From JAJTHY01 sp964458795 (lineage in GTDB: Bacteria; Pseudomonadota; Alphaproteobacteria; Rickettsiales; Midichloriaceae), in the NCBI GenBank assembly GCA_964458795.1, contig CAYWJW010000040.1, positions 1 to 15,533 on the forward strand: DNA of 15,533 nucleotides. Direction: 5' to 3'. A program made the translations under genes and the position numbers. Under the pieces are notes generated by a model. It was not told where the DNA came from, searched no databases, and worked only from the letters and a program-made list of their open reading frames with translations. Position 1 is the stretch's first letter. The number at the start of each line of letters is the position of its first letter. This document shows positions 14,301-15,533 of this stretch, in pieces.

Positions 14301-15533
14301 ATGAATAAAAAATCATTGAGTATAAATATTTTCTTAGTTTTTATCATTACGTTTGTAATATGTATATATTTTGGTAAAGGTGTTTTTTCTGACCCTGATG
14401 TTGGATGGCACTTAAAGGCAGGAGAATTAATCTGGAAAACCCACTCTATACCTTATAATGACCCTCTTACGTTTACTACGGACCAAGAGTGGTATAATCT
14501 CTCTTGGTCATGGGATGTTGTAGTTTATTGGATTTTTTATGCTTTTGGGGCAATGGGACTCTTTTATTTCCAAGCACTACTATTTGCACTTTTAATCATG
14601 TCTCTATACAAATTTACTCTTTATTTTAGAGAATTCAGTGGAGATACTAGAGCCGTTATTACCGCCATTTCCGGATTACTTATTTGGGATGTATTATACT
14701 TAAGACCTCAACTACTTGCCTACTTTATGGCTGCATCTGTATTGCTTCTACTTATAAAGTGGAGACGTCAATCTATATATCTGGTACCCATCATAGTCTT
14801 GCTCTGGGCCAATGTACATGGCAGTTTCATAGCTGTATATACAATATTATTCGCATTTATATTAGAAGCCTGGCATGAGAAGGATTATTCCTGGCTTAAA
14901 ACTTTAATATTAACCTCTGTCCTCTCATCTATTGCTTTATTCATAAACCCGCTTGGATATAAGATAATTTTAGGCGTAGCTCGCACATTAGATAGTGCAA
15001 TAACTATGTATATCAGCGAGTGGATGCCTTTTACTTTTGGCACCGAATATGCAGCAACTATGGTAGTAATAATATTACTCATGGCTGGAGGATTTACTAA
15101 TGATAAGATACCCGTTTCATATAGAATACTTGCATTTCTATGGCTACTAGCTGCACTCGGTAGTAAGAGAAGTTTTGGCTTTTTTGGAGTTCTGGCTTTA
15201 CCTTATTTGGGTTACGCACTGAATCCTATGTTACAAAAATCACCTAGCAAGTTTCAACTTACTACATCTATGAAACTCTTACTTATTATTATATTCCTAA
15301 TACTTGCTGTACTTAGCCCAATACTCAAAAGCAATATACCTTATTTTAAAGAAAAAGATTTAGAATATTCCAAAAAAGTCCCTCTTGAGGCAATTAAATT
15401 CCTAAACAAAAGCTGTAATAACGCAAAAATATTTAATGATTACAATATAGGGGGGTACTTGGCACTCTATATTGATCCTAATATTAAGTACTTTATTGAT
15501 GGTAGAGCCGGGACCGCATTTAGCGAAAAGTTT
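14301..15533 (+). CDS. Multi-pass membrane protein, probable GT-C glycosyltransferase-like (partial)
   Basis: An open frame of 411 codons from the ATG at 14301 runs off the right edge without a stop. AAGG 3 nt before the ATG serves as ribosome-binding site. The chain has many transmembrane segments. After the first comes a soluble motif DPDVGWHLKAGE (31-42), then IPYNDPLTFT and WYNLSW. This matches a family of bacterial membrane proteins with a D-x-D..WHL..G opening and a later F-N-D-Y-N-I-G-G-Y...FIDGR region, here at about residues 374-404. By fold these resemble GT-C glycosyltransferases using lipid-linked sugars, with the acidic motif in the first periplasmic loop, but the donor and acceptor are unknown. 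The gene is part of the pilD operon, 14 nt after the kinase-like gene. Confidence 0.72.
   Translation, partial: MNKKSLSINIFLVFIITFVICIYFGKGVFSDPDVGWHLKAGELIWKTHSIPYNDPLTFTTDQEWYNLSWSWDVVVYWIFYAFGAMGLFYFQALLFALLIMSLYKFTLYFREFSGDTRAVITAISGLLIWDVLYLRPQLLAYFMAASVLLLLIKWRRQSIYLVPIIVLLWANVHGSFIAVYTILFAFILEAWHEKDYSWLKTLILTSVLSSIALFINPLGYKIILGVARTLDSAITMYISEWMPFTFGTEYAATMVVIILLMAGGFTNDKIPVSYRILAFLWLLAALGSKRSFGFFGVLALPYLGYALNPMLQKSPSKFQLTTSMKLLLIIIFLILAVLSPILKSNIPYFKEKDLEYSKKVPLEAIKFLNKSCNNAKIFNDYNIGGYLALYIDPNIKYFIDGRAGTAFSEKF

Noticed and set aside
1..15533. CRISPR arrays, insertion sequences, phage or plasmid genes
   Set aside because: No regularly spaced repeats, transposase or integrase motifs, or phage-like genes were seen on either strand.

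Overview
The window comes from an AT-rich alphaproteobacterium, most likely a member of the Rickettsiales or a related obligate intracellular or endosymbiotic lineage. I infer this from the low G+C, the rickettsial-type ferredoxin--NADP+ reductase that lacks a CxxC redox centre, the alphaproteobacterial style of PBP1A, and the compact overlapping operons. No database search was possible, so the lineage is an inference. No phage, insertion sequence, CRISPR array or plasmid gene was seen; this is mainly housekeeping chromosome with a few unusual proteins and one dispersed non-coding repeat.

Region 1 (1-349) is non-coding. It holds one copy of a dispersed repeat and a good sigma70-type promoter. 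Region 2 (350-7230) is a tight six-gene plus-strand operon: a membrane-anchored alpha/beta hydrolase, the ferredoxin--NADP+ reductase, the peptide-binding protein YejA, the double ABC ATPase YejF, the ribosome hibernation factor RaiA/HPF and the rRNA/tRNA methyltransferase RlmN. The first four genes overlap one another. The permease genes yejB and yejE are absent from this locus. Region 3 (7353-8690) is a 445-residue protein I do not recognise, with an acidic repeat-bearing middle and a more hydrophobic C-terminus.

Region 4 is on the minus strand. tRNA-Leu(GAG) at 9080-9165 is followed after 16 nt by the iron-sulfur carrier gene erpA (8725-9063). Upstream lies a 342-bp intergenic region with the tRNA promoter and the second, inverted copy of the dispersed repeat. 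That copy appears to carry an extra ~60-bp GC-rich hairpin. Then comes mrcA (9508-12012, minus strand), encoding the bifunctional penicillin-binding protein PBP1A with a His/Asp-rich tail.

Region 5 (12110 to the end) is a second plus-strand operon divergent from mrcA. It has a clear promoter and a 174-residue unknown protein. These are followed by a prepilin peptidase with an altered GxGD motif, a PhoR-like histidine kinase that ends after its phosphoacceptor domain, and a multi-pass membrane protein of probable GT-C type that runs off the window.

The items most worth a second look are the dispersed repeat and its inserted hairpin, the kinase without an ATPase domain, the divergent prepilin peptidase, the repeat-bearing orphan protein, and the tRNA-erpA dicistron.
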